Below, piece by piece: positions 27,116 to 35,989 of a stretch of DNA of 64,000 bases (its first letter is position 1; the number at the start of each line of letters is the position of its first letter). The notes beneath the pieces are model-generated. The model did not search any database. It had not been told where the DNA came from and saw only the letters and a list, made by a program, of their open reading frames with translations. The stretch is taken from positions 806,001 to 870,000 of the forward strand of contig CAWFYJ010000003.1 in the NCBI GenBank assembly GCA_963820055.1, written 5' to 3'. This stretch comes from RHKX01 sp963820055. GTDB taxonomy: Bacteria > Actinomycetota > Thermoleophilia > Solirubrobacterales > 70-9. A program made the translations under genes and the position numbers.

Positions 27116-27571
27116 ATGTCACGCGCCACCATGAACACCACCGCCGGTCCGATCGAACTCGAGCTGCACGACGAGGATGCGCCGAAGACGGTCGAGAACT
27201 TCCGCAAGCTCGCCTCGCAGGGCTTCTACGACGACCTCACCTTCCACCGGGTGATCCCCGACTTCATGATCCAGGGAGGCTGCCCGGAGGGCACCGGAAC
27301 CGGCGGCCCCGGCTACACGTTCGAGGACGAGTTCAACGACCACAAGGTCGAGCGCGGCGCCCTCGCGATGGCCAACGCCGGCCCGAACACCAACGGCTCG
27401 CAGTTCTTCATCGTCACGATCCCGGCCGCCGAGTGGCTCGACGGCAAGCACACGGTCTTCGGCCGCGTCGTCTCCGGGATGGAGGCCGTCGACGCGATCG
27501 AGGGCACCGAGACCGGCGCCGGCGACCGCCCCGTCGAGCCCCAGGTCATCACCAGCATCGAACTGGCCTGA
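27116..27571 (+). CDS. Cyclophilin-type peptidyl-prolyl isomerase
   Basis: A 151-residue cytosolic cyclophilin. Family motifs are FHRVIPDFMIQGG with the catalytic Arg, NTNGSQFFI and the final HTVFGRVVSGMEAVD. It speeds cis-trans isomerisation of proline bonds during folding. No signal peptide is present. The ATG at 27116 is the natural start; the second in-frame ATG five codons later is less likely. Confidence 0.95.
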   Translation: MSRATMNTTAGPIELELHDEDAPKTVENFRKLASQGFYDDLTFHRVIPDFMIQGGCPEGTGTGGPGYTFEDEFNDHKVERGALAMANAGPNTNGSQFFIVTIPAAEWLDGKHTVFGRVVSGMEAVDAIEGTETGAGDRPVEPQVITSIELA

Positions 27572-27668
27572 CGGGCCGAGAGGCCGCCATACGGCGTCCT
27601 CGTCGGCTTACGGCCTGAGGCCGCTGCGCCTTCTGCGTCCTTGCCTGACGGGCTCTCGGCCTCGTCAG
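27568..27668. repeat. Nested inverted repeats between convergent genes
   Basis: CTGACGGGCCGAGAG (27568-27582) is mirrored by CTCTCGGCCTCGTCAG (27653-27668) with one extra base, and CGGCCT/AGGCCG lies between; CTGACG/CGTCAG also closes a smaller hairpin at the right end. The first arm overlaps the cyclophilin stop codon. It probably ends both converging transcripts. The 116-base gap shows nothing else. Confidence 0.5.
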
Positions 27669-27687
27669 CCGAAGGCCCCCGATTCGG

Positions 27688-28086
27688 TCAGACGCCGCCG
27701 TCGTAGGGGCTCTTGGGGAGGATCCAGTCGAGTATTCCGACGCACGCGGAGTACTGCTGGGGCGAGCGTCCCCTCTCGCTGGCTCGCTTCCGAGCCGCCG
27801 GGCTCATGGTCTTGCGGGCGCTCCAACAACCCTCGTCGTCGGCGTCGAGGGAATAGACAGCGCCGATCCCACTTCCGGCGTCGATCTCGACGCCGCAGCT
27901 GTAACGGCCGTCGTCGCCTGCGGGCCTGCACTGACCGCCGCCGAGCCCGACCTGCCTGGCCAATGAGGAGCCCAGCGTCTTCGGCTGGACGTCGAGGAAG
28001 AGGGTCGGCTTGAACACGAGAGCAATGCCGGCGAAGCATGCGAGCACCGCCAGGATCGTCGCTCCGAGCAGGATGTACTTCCCCAT
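27688..28086 (-). CDS. Small membrane-anchored four-cysteine protein, paralogue 2
   Basis: A 132-residue protein with GGAGGGG before ATG 28086. One hydrophobic anchor (residues 4-26) is followed by an exported domain patterned like the 5342-5671 protein: SSLARQV, Cys, YSCGVEI, DDEGCW, and a last Cys in YSACVGILD. Compared with its paralogue it has a longer basic stretch (AARKRASERGRS) before the last Cys. No named family is recognised. It follows rlmN closely on the same strand and may be cotranscribed. Confidence 0.75.
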   Translation of the reverse strand: MGKYILLGATILAVLACFAGIALVFKPTLFLDVQPKTLGSSLARQVGLGGGQCRPAGDDGRYSCGVEIDAGSGIGAVYSLDADDEGCWSARKTMSPAARKRASERGRSPQQYSACVGILDWILPKSPYDGGV

Positions 28087-28103
28087 CGGAAGCCCCTCCG
28101 CCG

Positions 28104-29090
28104 TCAGGCAGTCGACGCCGCCAGCTGGCCGCAGGCGGCGTCGATGTCGCGTCCGCGTGTGAGCCGCACGGTGGCTGGGACGCCGCGGGAGATCAGGGTG
28201 TCGCGGAAGGCGGTGATCGCCTCCGGCGAGGAGCCGGTGAACTCGCCCGGCGTCGGGTTGAAGGGGATCAGGTTGACCTTGAAGGCCTCGTGGGGCTTGA
28301 GGACCTCGCTGAGGACGACCGCCTGCTCGGGGTCGTCGTTGACGCCGGCGAGCATCAGGTACTCGATGTATACGCGGCGGTTGCGGGCCTCGCGCCAGCG
28401 CAGGCAGGCCTCGATGACCTCGGCGACCGGGTAGCGGTCGTTGACCGGCATCAGGCCGCTGCGGACGTCGCCCTCGGCGGCGTGGAGCGAGAGGGCGAGG
28501 CGGACGCGCGGACCGTCGGTCGCGAGCCGCTCGATGCCGGGCACCCAGCCGACCGTGGAGATCGTCGTGTGGGCGGTCGAGACGCCGACGTCGGGGAGCC
28601 GCTCGCAGGCCGCGATCACCGAGTCGAGGTTCATCAGCGGCTCGCCCATGCCCATGAAGACGACGTGGTTGACCTCGCCGCGGCGGCGGAAGTGGAGCGC
28701 CTGGTCGAGGATCTCGGAGGCGGTGAGGTTGCGGCCGAAGGCCATCCGCCCGGTCGCGCAGAAGTTGCAGGTCAGCGGGCAGCCGGACTGGCTCGAGAGG
28801 CAGATCGACCGGCGGCCGTCGCGGTAGGTCATCAGCACGGCCTCGATCGGCCGCCCGTCGGCGGTCTCGAACAGGGCCTTGCGGGTCCCGTCGACCGACT
28901 TCACCTCGCGAACCGCCTCGAGGGTCGAGAGCGGGAGCTCCGCCTCGAGCTGGTCGCGCAGCGACTGCGGCAGGTTCGTCATCTCCGCGTAGGAGCGGGC
29001 GCCGCCCGCAAGCCACTCCCACACCTGTCCGGCGCGGAATGGCGGTTCGCCGCGAGCGGCGAGGATCTCTTCGAGTCGGCTCAGGTCCAC
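28104..29090 (-). CDS. rlmN: 23S rRNA/tRNA adenine-C2 methyltransferase RlmN
   Basis: A 328-residue radical-SAM enzyme that methylates C2 of A2503 in 23S rRNA and A37 in some tRNAs. The iron-sulfur motif is SGCPLTCNFCATG (CxxxCxxC), followed by VFMGMGEPLMN and the C-terminal cysteine region VRLTRGRDIDAACGQL, which carries the second catalytic Cys. Length and N-terminal helical domain (PFRAGQVWEWL) are standard. It is 16 bases downstream of a GNAT gene. Confidence 0.96.
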   Translation of the reverse strand: MDLSRLEEILAARGEPPFRAGQVWEWLAGGARSYAEMTNLPQSLRDQLEAELPLSTLEAVREVKSVDGTRKALFETADGRPIEAVLMTYRDGRRSICLSSQSGCPLTCNFCATGRMAFGRNLTASEILDQALHFRRRGEVNHVVFMGMGEPLMNLDSVIAACERLPDVGVSTAHTTISTVGWVPGIERLATDGPRVRLALSLHAAEGDVRSGLMPVNDRYPVAEVIEACLRWREARNRRVYIEYLMLAGVNDDPEQAVVLSEVLKPHEAFKVNLIPFNPTPGEFTGSSPEAITAFRDTLISRGVPATVRLTRGRDIDAACGQLAASTA

Positions 29091-29106
29091 ACGGTGGAGT
29101 CTGGCA

Positions 29107-29868
29107 TCACGCCTCGCGGAGCTCCCACATCTCCACGCAGCCGACGTCGGCGAACCCGAGCCGGGCGTAGACCGGGGCGCCCGCCTGACTCGCCTGCAGG
29201 CTGCCCGTGCGGAGTCCGCGCTCGCGCCCGGCGGCGAGCAGTTCGGAGATGAGCGCGCCGGCGAGGCCGCGGCCTCGATACCCGGGCACGGTCGCCACGC
29301 CGCTCACGCAGGCGTCGTCTTCGCGGTCGAGGACGAGGGCGCAGGCGACCGGGCGGTCGTCGGCGATCGCGACGGCCGACTCGACGGCGAGGTCGGGCTC
29401 ACGCTCGAACGCCGACCCCCACCCCGATCCCTCGATCCCATAGGCGACATCGTTGATCGCGGCGATCTGGGGCATCGAGCCGGCGACGATCTCGACGCCG
29501 TCCGGGATCGCGACGGGTCGCAGGTCGGAGAGCTCGAGCGCCATCGCCCGCGGGGCGCCGTCGAGCACATGGCCCCGCTCCGCCAGCAGATCGGCACTGC
29601 GGCGGTCGTCGTCGGGAACCCAGACGGTCCACGCCCGGACGCCGGCTTCTCGGTAGACCGCCTCGAGGTCGTCGACAGCGGCTGCCAGCGCCTCCGGGCC
29701 CGTCATCGTGACCGAGTTGAAGATCGACCGGTCCGGGGTGTCCGGCGAGACCGATGCGAGCACGCCGGGTCGCTGGACGACCGCGGCGCGATCCGAGCAG
29801 CTGCCGAACAGGGCGAGCTCGACCTCGAGGCCGTCGATCACCCGTCGCCGCAGCTCCTCGCTCGTCAC
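29107..29868 (-). CDS. GNAT-family N-acetyltransferase
   Basis: A 253-residue protein with a divergent N-terminal half and a C-terminal GNAT domain. The acetyl-CoA loop is GVATVPGYRGRGLAGALISELL (about residues 192-213), followed by SLQASQAGAPVYARLGF, a typical end. Start is a GTG (VTSEELRRR). The acceptor is unknown. It lies between rlmN and the FN3K-like gene on the same strand. Confidence 0.88.
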   Translation of the reverse strand: MTSEELRRRVIDGLEVELALFGSCSDRAAVVQRPGVLASVSPDTPDRSIFNSVTMTGPEALAAAVDDLEAVYREAGVRAWTVWVPDDDRRSADLLAERGHVLDGAPRAMALELSDLRPVAIPDGVEIVAGSMPQIAAINDVAYGIEGSGWGSAFEREPDLAVESAVAIADDRPVACALVLDREDDACVSGVATVPGYRGRGLAGALISELLAAGRERGLRTGSLQASQAGAPVYARLGFADVGCVEMWELREA

Positions 29869-29921
29869 GCGGCGACCGTATCGGGGCGATGGGCGGCCGT
29901 AAAGGGCCGGGCCGGGCGCGT

Positions 29922-30815
29922 TCAGAGGTAGCGCGAGGCGGCTTGACCGGCAGCCGAGCCGTAGGAGCCGCCGAAGAGGATCGCGTGGACGAGCAGCGGC
30001 TGGATCTGCCAGAGCGACACGCGCTCGTCCTGACCGGGAGCGAGCGGCAGGACGTCCTCATAGGCGGAGAGCGTGCGGGCGGAAATGGAGCCGAAGAGCC
30101 TGAGCATCGCGAGGTCGATCTCGCGGTGGGCGCCGTGGGCGGCGGGGTCGATCAGCCACGGCATCCCGTCGGCGGCGGCATGGACGTTGCCGCTCCAGAG
30201 GTCGCCGTGAACCCGCGCGGGCGGCTCGTCCGGACCGGTGAGGAGCGAGAGCCGGTCGACCACCGAATCGACCCGGGCGCGGTCGCCGGCGTCAAGCCTC
30301 CCCGCTCGATGCGCCCTCTCGGCGAGGAGTGCGATCCGCACCCCGTAGTGCTCCGACCAGGGAGTACCCGCGGCCGAGGCCGCGCTCGGAAGTTCGACGC
30401 CGCCGAAGCGAAGCGGGACGTCGGGTGCGCCCGGAGGCAGGGCGCCGAACCGCGGGGCCCCGGACGCGTGGATGCGGGCGAGGCCGGCGCCGAGCAGTTC
30501 CTCGCCGGCGGTCGAAAGGCTCCCCTCCTCGACCCACTCGAGGACGAGGCCGTGGACGCCGTCGTCGTCGACGACCGCGAGCACCTCCGGGACGGGCAGG
30601 CCGCCGACCGGATCGGCGAGCCATTCGAGCCCGGCCGCCTCGAGCTCGTACTCGCCGGCGAAGGCCCCGCCGCGGCTCTTCAGAAAGGCCCGACGCCCGT
30701 CGCCGAGGCCGAGCAGCCAGGCGTCGTTGATGTCGCCGCCGGCGATTCGCCGCGCCGACTCGACCGGGGTGCCGAGGGCGCGACCGGCGGCACCGATGAC
30801 GGGCGGCTCGCTCAA
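29922..30815 (-). CDS. Fructosamine/ketosamine-3-kinase family protein
   Basis: A 297-residue APH-fold kinase of the FN3K family. Key blocks are GGDINDAWLL, KSRGGAFAGEYELEAAGLEWL, the catalytic loop VHGDLWSGNVH, and IDPAAHGAHREIDLAMLRLFG. The family phosphorylates sugar amines on glycated proteins or metabolites so that they detach. It starts at a TTG that overlaps the LMW-PTP stop (TTGA). Bacterial FN3K genes repeatedly pair with LMW-PTP genes, and the PTP may act on the phosphorylated product; that is an inference. Confidence 0.9.
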   Translation of the reverse strand: MSEPPVIGAAGRALGTPVESARRIAGGDINDAWLLGLGDGRRAFLKSRGGAFAGEYELEAAGLEWLADPVGGLPVPEVLAVVDDDGVHGLVLEWVEEGSLSTAGEELLGAGLARIHASGAPRFGALPPGAPDVPLRFGGVELPSAASAAGTPWSEHYGVRIALLAERAHRAGRLDAGDRARVDSVVDRLSLLTGPDEPPARVHGDLWSGNVHAAADGMPWLIDPAAHGAHREIDLAMLRLFGSISARTLSAYEDVLPLAPGQDERVSLWQIQPLLVHAILFGGSYGSAAGQAASRYL

Positions 30816-31300
30816 CCCCCGGCGGCGGTCGAGGAGCGGATCTCGGCGATCAGCCCCTCGCACGCCCGGTCGATCATGTCGAGGACGTCCTCGAATCCGT
30901 CCTCGCCGCCGAAGTAGGGGTCGGGGACCTCGAGGTCCCCGGCGGCGACGGCGAGCGGGTCGTACTCGCGGAAGAGCCGCAGCTTGCCCTCGGCGGCGGC
31001 ATGCGGCGCGAGCTCGCGCATGTCGGCGAGGTTTTGACGGTCCATTGCGAGGATCAGGTCGAAGTCGTCGAAGTGGTCGGTCTCGAAGCGCTGTGCCCGG
31101 CTCCGGAGCTCGATGCCGCGCGCGGCCGCGGCGGCCGTGGCGCGACGGTCGGGCGGGTTGCCGACGTGCCAGCTGCCGGTGCCGGCGCTCTCGACGTCGA
31201 CGTCCTCGCCGAGGCCGGCGTCGCGCAGCTTGTGGCGGAGGACGCCCTCGGCGGTCGGCGAGCGGCAGATGTTGCCGAGACAGACGAAGAGGATTCGCAT
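30812..31300 (-). CDS. Low-molecular-weight protein-tyrosine phosphatase
   Basis: A 162-residue LMW-PTP. The P-loop VCLGNICRSP (CxxxxxRS, residues 7-16) and the general-acid loop VPDPYFGG near residue 125 are intact. It hydrolyses phosphotyrosine or small phosphate esters in the cytosol. It is the upstream member of a coupled pair with the FN3K-like kinase (4-base overlap), which hints at sugar-phosphate rather than tyrosine-phosphate substrates. Confidence 0.94.
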   Translation of the reverse strand: MRILFVCLGNICRSPTAEGVLRHKLRDAGLGEDVDVESAGTGSWHVGNPPDRRATAAAAARGIELRSRAQRFETDHFDDFDLILAMDRQNLADMRELAPHAAAEGKLRLFREYDPLAVAAGDLEVPDPYFGGEDGFEDVLDMIDRACEGLIAEIRSSTAAGG

Positions 31301-31310
31301 CGACCGCAGA

Positions 31311-31775
31311 CTAGGCGCCTTCGGCTGTCGTCGCCCGGCGCCGGGCCTCGGGGGCCGCGATCCGCATCAGCACCTCGATCGCGCCCCGGAACGAGGCGGC
31401 GACCGCGAACCCGGTGCCGGGCACCCGCGGCTCGAGGTCAACGGCATAAGTGACCCGGGTTCCGGTGGTCCCGGCCGCGCCCGGCTCGAACGTCAGCCTG
31501 CCCCGATAGGCCCGCGCCGGCCCGCCGCCGGACAGCACCTCGAACTCGAACAGCTGCGGCGCCTCGTAGGCAACGACCAGCTCGCGCACGGTGACGAGCG
31601 GCGCCGGATGGAGGGCCCTGATCGCGCCGACGCCGTCGGCGGCCCCCTCCCCCGTTCGTTCCATCTCAACCGAGCGGATCGGTGTGTACTCGGAGTAGCG
31701 CGACGCTTTCGTGAACACGTCGAACACGGCCGCGGGCGGCGAGTCGAACTCGCGGGTGACCGCGAAGGAGCTCAA
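31311..31775 (-). CDS. SRPBCC/polyketide-cyclase-like protein
   Basis: A 154-residue START-like protein: VTREFDSPPAAVFDVFTKASRYSEYTPI at the N-terminus and LTFEPGAAGTTGTRVTYAVDLEPR in the sheet, ending in a long helix. Such proteins bind lipids or hydrophobic ligands. It starts at a TTG overlapping the stop of the hydrolase/AMP-ligase fusion (TTGA), so the two are coupled. A role in handling the fusion enzyme's acyl product is plausible but unproven. Confidence 0.82.
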   Translation of the reverse strand: MSSFAVTREFDSPPAAVFDVFTKASRYSEYTPIRSVEMERTGEGAADGVGAIRALHPAPLVTVRELVVAYEAPQLFEFEVLSGGGPARAYRGRLTFEPGAAGTTGTRVTYAVDLEPRVPGTGFAVAASFRGAIEVLMRIAAPEARRRATTAEGA

Positions 31776-34741
31776 CCGAGAAGGCGGTCGCGGCCGGCCT
31801 TGCTCATCCGCCGGTAGCCGCCCTTGCGTGGGTCCCAGTACCACGAGTCGGGCGGGGTCGCCGGCAGCGGCAGGCCCTCCGCCTTGAGCGGTCCGGTGAT
31901 CGGCCGGTACCAGGTGGTCAGCGGAATCCGGTCGACGACCCGGACGACGAGCGGGATCCCGTTGTCGCCGAGGTCGGTGAGCGCGCGCTCGATCTCGTGG
32001 ACGTCGAGCTCGCGCCCCTCCCTGAGGGTGACAGCCGCGCACGGGATCTCGGTGCCGTCGTCGCGGCGGACGCCGTAGGCGACGGCGAGCGCGACCGCGT
32101 CGACGTCGCCGAGCGCGTCCTGGATCGGTCCCGACCAGACGATCCCGGAGGCGGCGCGGATCACGGTCGAGAGGTGGTCGACGAGCCAGAAGTCGCCGTC
32201 GCCGTCGACCCGGAAGAGGTCGCCGGTCTCGAGCCAGGCGTCGCCGGGCTCGAAGACGCCGCGGAGGACGCCGTCGCCCATCCCGATCGCGTCGTGGCGG
32301 ACGCGGGCGAGGAGCATCCCAGTGTCGGTGAGCGCGCATTCGATCGCGTAGCCGTTGTCGCCGAGGATCAGCCCGCGGTCGAGCGGGTCGTATGCCGCGA
32401 CCCTGACCTCGGCGCTGCCCGGCAGTGGCCGGCCCTTGCAGCCGGCCTTGACGCCGGTGACGTTGACGAGGACGGCGTCACCCTCGGTCGAGGCGTAGAA
32501 CTCGAGCACGCGGGCGGGAGCGAACCGCTCCGTGACCCGCTTCCAGAGGCCGCGGGGCATGCCCGAGCCCATGAACAGCCGGACCGGGTGGTGCTGCTCG
32601 CCGGGGTGCGGCGGGGCCTCTGCGATCTCGTCCATCATCGCCCAGGTGTAGGAAACGACGGTCGCGCCGTAGCGGCGGACCTCGTCCCAGAACGTCGACG
32701 GCTCGAAGCGGGAGCCGACCGCGAGGCGGGCGCCGCTCGCGACGACGCCGCCGACGCTCATCAGCAGGGCCGACGGGTGGTAGACGGGGCTGGCGCTGTA
32801 GACGGTGTCGCTGCGGGACAGCGAGGCGGACGACGCGGTGCCGAAGGCCGAGAGCGCCCAGCGGCCGTTCGTGATCCGGTTGGCGAGCGTCCGGTCGCCG
32901 CTGCCGGTGAAGAGGACGAAGGCGAGGTCGCCGGCCCGGCCCGGGTTCGGCTCGTACCAGGCCGGGACCTCGACCTCGTCGGGCTCGATCCGCTCCATGT
33001 CGATGAGGCCGCGCGGAAGCTGGCGCTCCTGCCCGCCGCCGCCGAGCACGTAGACGCGGAGGTTCGTCGCCGCGGCCGCGGCCTCGCCGTTCTGGGGGTC
33101 GGCGATGATCCGCCGGGCGCGGCCGAGGTCCGCCTCGCGGGCGGGGTCGCCGTCGGGCCGCATCAGGACGGCGACGGCGCCGAGCCGGTTCAGCGCGGCG
33201 ACGACGGTCAGGGCGCTCGGCCGCGTCTGCATGAGGACGCCGACGTGCTCGCCCTGGCGAACGCCGATCTCGAGCAGGCCGCGGACGACGTTGTCGACCC
33301 GGCGCTTGACCGCCTCCTGGGTGTGGGCGCGATCTTCGAAGAGGAGGACGACGTCGGTGGGTTCTTCCTCGGCGCGCTCGTCGAGGAGCAGGCCGAAGGA
33401 GATCCGGGTCCGCGGGTTGACGCGGCCCAGGCGGTTCAGCTGGTCGAGCTGGCTGGTCGTCTCACCGACGATGTCGCGCAGCGACCGCGTCGCCCCGAGC
33501 GCGGCGCCGGCGAGCGCCTGGACGGTGCCGATCCCGGCCCCGAGCGCGAGCTGGGCGCCGGCGCTGAACCGGTCGCGGTTGCTGAACCCGCCGTTCTCGG
33601 GCCGCTCGATCTCCTCCTCGATCCGGGCTACGCCCTCGGGAAGTTCGCCCTCCCCCGCCCGCCAGTGCGTCCAGGCGGCGACGGTCGGCCAGGTCTTCTC
33701 GACCGCGGTGGAGCCGACGACGAGGCCGAAATGGCCGGCCGGCAGCGTGTACTCGTAGACGTCGGAGCGCGGCGCGGCCCAGCGAGCGGCGCGGACGGAG
33801 CGGGCGGGCGCGATCTCGTCCGTCTCGCCGACGAAGGCGAGGATCGGGCTCGTCATGTCGGCGAGGGTGACGAGCCGCTCGTCGATCACGAAGCCGCCCG
33901 AGACCAGGCGGTTGTGTACGCCGAACTGGCGGATCACATCGGCGAGGGCCGGACCGGGCCAGGCGACCCATCCCTCGGCTTCGAGGAAGCGGCGCTGACG
34001 CTCGCGGGGCAGCAACGCCTCGCGGTCGTGGAGCTGGCTGACGAACTCGAGGCGCTGGCGCATCGACTTTGCGGGGTCGAGGAGGCGGAACCCGGTCCGG
34101 CTCATCCAGGCGGGGACGCCGGAGTTGGCGAAGACGTGCTCGGCGAGGAAGGCGGCGGCCGCGATCGCGGCGTCCTCGGGGAGGCCGAAGCTGAGCGTCC
34201 CGCGGGTGTCGACCGGGCTGCCGAAGGCGATGATCGAGTCGATCCCGCGCGAGCGCCGCCAGGCGGCCACCTGGTAACAGAACATGCCGCCCTGCGAGTA
34301 GCCGCCGATGTGGATCTCGTCGTGGCCGGTCTCCTCGCGGATCCGGTCGATCGCCTCGTCGATCGCGAGGACGTGGTCGTTGAGTGAGCGCTCGAGACCC
34401 CCCTCCTCCTCCTCGGGCGCACCGAAGTCGACGACCCACGGGTCGACGCCGTTGCGGGCGAGGATCTCGACCGCGCTGGTCGACGGCGCGACGTCGTAGA
34501 TGTCGGCCGAGAGCATCATCGGCGGGACGAGCATCAGGGGTGGACGAACGGCGCCGTTCGCGCCCGGTTCGGGCGGGAAGTAGCGGCGCAGCTTGTACAT
34601 CCGCTGCTCGGAGACGACCGCGTAGGGCGACGGCTTCTCGTCGGTCTCGAAGCCGCCGAAGCGCGCCACCTCGAGGGCGTTCTGCGCGGCGTCCGCGAGC
34701 CGGCCGGCCGGCAGGGTGATCAGATCGCTGAATATCGACAT
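31772..34741 (-). CDS. Fusion of PhaC-like alpha/beta hydrolase and AMP-dependent acyl-CoA ligase
   Basis: A 989-residue two-domain protein. Residues about 40-370 resemble PHA synthase PhaC, but the nucleophile box is GGYSQGGMFCYQ near residue 148, with Ser instead of Cys; VGETDEIAP and PAGHFGLVVGS supply Asp and His. Residues about 440-950 form an ANL adenylating domain (AFVLFTGSGDRTLANRITNGR, FYASTEGDAVLVNVTG, WLETGDLFRVDGDGDFWLVDHL). Similar long fusions occur in mycolata and other actinobacteria as putative long-chain acyl-CoA synthases. A thioester hydrolysis or acyl transfer step linked to acyl activation is likely. The next gene overlaps by four bases. Confidence 0.88.
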   Translation of the reverse strand: MSIFSDLITLPAGRLADAAQNALEVARFGGFETDEKPSPYAVVSEQRMYKLRRYFPPEPGANGAVRPPLMLVPPMMLSADIYDVAPSTSAVEILARNGVDPWVVDFGAPEEEEGGLERSLNDHVLAIDEAIDRIREETGHDEIHIGGYSQGGMFCYQVAAWRRSRGIDSIIAFGSPVDTRGTLSFGLPEDAAIAAAAFLAEHVFANSGVPAWMSRTGFRLLDPAKSMRQRLEFVSQLHDREALLPRERQRRFLEAEGWVAWPGPALADVIRQFGVHNRLVSGGFVIDERLVTLADMTSPILAFVGETDEIAPARSVRAARWAAPRSDVYEYTLPAGHFGLVVGSTAVEKTWPTVAAWTHWRAGEGELPEGVARIEEEIERPENGGFSNRDRFSAGAQLALGAGIGTVQALAGAALGATRSLRDIVGETTSQLDQLNRLGRVNPRTRISFGLLLDERAEEEPTDVVLLFEDRAHTQEAVKRRVDNVVRGLLEIGVRQGEHVGVLMQTRPSALTVVAALNRLGAVAVLMRPDGDPAREADLGRARRIIADPQNGEAAAAATNLRVYVLGGGGQERQLPRGLIDMERIEPDEVEVPAWYEPNPGRAGDLAFVLFTGSGDRTLANRITNGRWALSAFGTASSASLSRSDTVYSASPVYHPSALLMSVGGVVASGARLAVGSRFEPSTFWDEVRRYGATVVSYTWAMMDEIAEAPPHPGEQHHPVRLFMGSGMPRGLWKRVTERFAPARVLEFYASTEGDAVLVNVTGVKAGCKGRPLPGSAEVRVAAYDPLDRGLILGDNGYAIECALTDTGMLLARVRHDAIGMGDGVLRGVFEPGDAWLETGDLFRVDGDGDFWLVDHLSTVIRAASGIVWSGPIQDALGDVDAVALAVAYGVRRDDGTEIPCAAVTLREGRELDVHEIERALTDLGDNGIPLVVRVVDRIPLTTWYRPITGPLKAEGLPLPATPPDSWYWDPRKGGYRRMSKAGRDRLLG

Positions 34742-34856
34742 CGTTTCCCCGAGACCCGGCCCGATCGGCGTGCCGGAGGACCAGCGACTCTACCCAGCGG
34801 GCGCTCCTGCAACCGATCTCGCAATGCCGCCCTCGTCCCCCGCTTACCATCGGCGT

Positions 34857-35969
34857 GTGCCCGGCCGACTCGCTTCCATCGCCGCGCTCGTCGTGCTGCT
34901 CGCGCTCGCCTCGGCGGGGCCGGCGGCCGCGGGCACCTACCCGCCCCACGGCAAGGGCCTCTACGCGGGCATCTCCGACGGCGGCTCCAAGCAGGACTAC
35001 TTCGACTTCGCCGGCGCCGTGAACGCTCACGTCCCGGTGATGCAGGCGTTCGAGACCTGGAACGCGTGGAACCAGGAGGCGATCCAGCGCTGGAAGCGGA
35101 CCGAGACGCGCGGAATGCTCAGCATCTCGACGACCGGCTGCTACGAGTGCGAAGGCGTGATCAGCCCCCGCGCGATCCGCAAGGGTGAGGGCGACCGCTA
35201 CCTGCTCACCGTCAACCGCAAGCTCGCCCAGTGGGGCCGGCCGACCTACATCCGGCTGCTTCCGGAGATGAACGGCCATTGGAACCCGTACTCCGCCTTC
35301 AACGCCGACGGCTCGCCCCGCGGCCGTTCCCACAAGACGGCGCAGTTCCGCAAGGCCTGGCGGCGCACGGTGATCGTCATCCGCGGCGGGCCGAGGCGTG
35401 AGATCAATCACAAGCTGAAGGCCAATCGGATGCCGCCGCTCTCGACCGGCCGCAACAGCGCCCACCCGCCCGAGCACATCCCCGAGCCGAAGGTCGCGTT
35501 CATGTGGGTCCCGCAGACGGCAGGCTCGCCGGACCGCAGGGGCAACGGTCCGAACGCCTACTGGCCGGGCGCCCGCTACGTCGACTGGGTCGGGGCCGAC
35601 ATCTACGGCAAGTTCCCGAACTTCGGCGGCCTCAACGGCTTCTACAAGCAGTACCGCGGCAAGCCGTTCGTGCTCGGCGAGTGGGGTCCCTGGGACGTCG
35701 ACCGGCCGGCCTTCACCCGGCATCTGTTCCGCTGGATCCGCTCGCACGGGCGCGCCCGGATGGCCGTCTACTACCAGGGGTTCGGGCCCGGCAACCCGTT
35801 CGAGCTCGACCATTACCCGCGGAGCCGGAAGGCCCTCCGCAAGGAGCTGAAGGGCAAACGCTGGATCAGGCACGCCCCCGACTCGCGGCGGCCCGACGGC
35901 GGCGGCCACAGTCGCGGCGGGCCTGACGGCGTCCCGCCCACGCCCGAAGTGCGCCGGCTGCTCGGCTAG
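34857..35969 (+). CDS. Secreted GH26-like glycoside hydrolase
   Basis: A 370-residue protein with a Sec signal peptide (LASIAALVVLLALASAGPAAA). The catalytic layout is that of GH26 mannanase-like enzymes: RLLPEMNGHWNPY with the acid/base Glu and FVLGEWGPWD with the nucleophile Glu. An ATG at 34824 would add 11 residues. The C-terminus is basic and Gly/Arg-rich. Substrate could be mannan or another beta-glycan. It is divergent from the acyl-ligase fusion. Confidence 0.8.
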   Translation: MPGRLASIAALVVLLALASAGPAAAGTYPPHGKGLYAGISDGGSKQDYFDFAGAVNAHVPVMQAFETWNAWNQEAIQRWKRTETRGMLSISTTGCYECEGVISPRAIRKGEGDRYLLTVNRKLAQWGRPTYIRLLPEMNGHWNPYSAFNADGSPRGRSHKTAQFRKAWRRTVIVIRGGPRREINHKLKANRMPPLSTGRNSAHPPEHIPEPKVAFMWVPQTAGSPDRRGNGPNAYWPGARYVDWVGADIYGKFPNFGGLNGFYKQYRGKPFVLGEWGPWDVDRPAFTRHLFRWIRSHGRARMAVYYQGFGPGNPFELDHYPRSRKALRKELKGKRWIRHAPDSRRPDGGGHSRGGPDGVPPTPEVRRLLG

Positions 35970-35989
35970 CGGGCTGCGACACTCCTCCG

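Noticed and set aside
31997..34387. Long open frame (796 codons) antisense to the acyl-ligase fusion
   Set aside because: It mirrors the codon structure of the minus-strand gene, is extremely rich in Asp/Glu/Val/Arg as such shadows are, and has no domain pattern.
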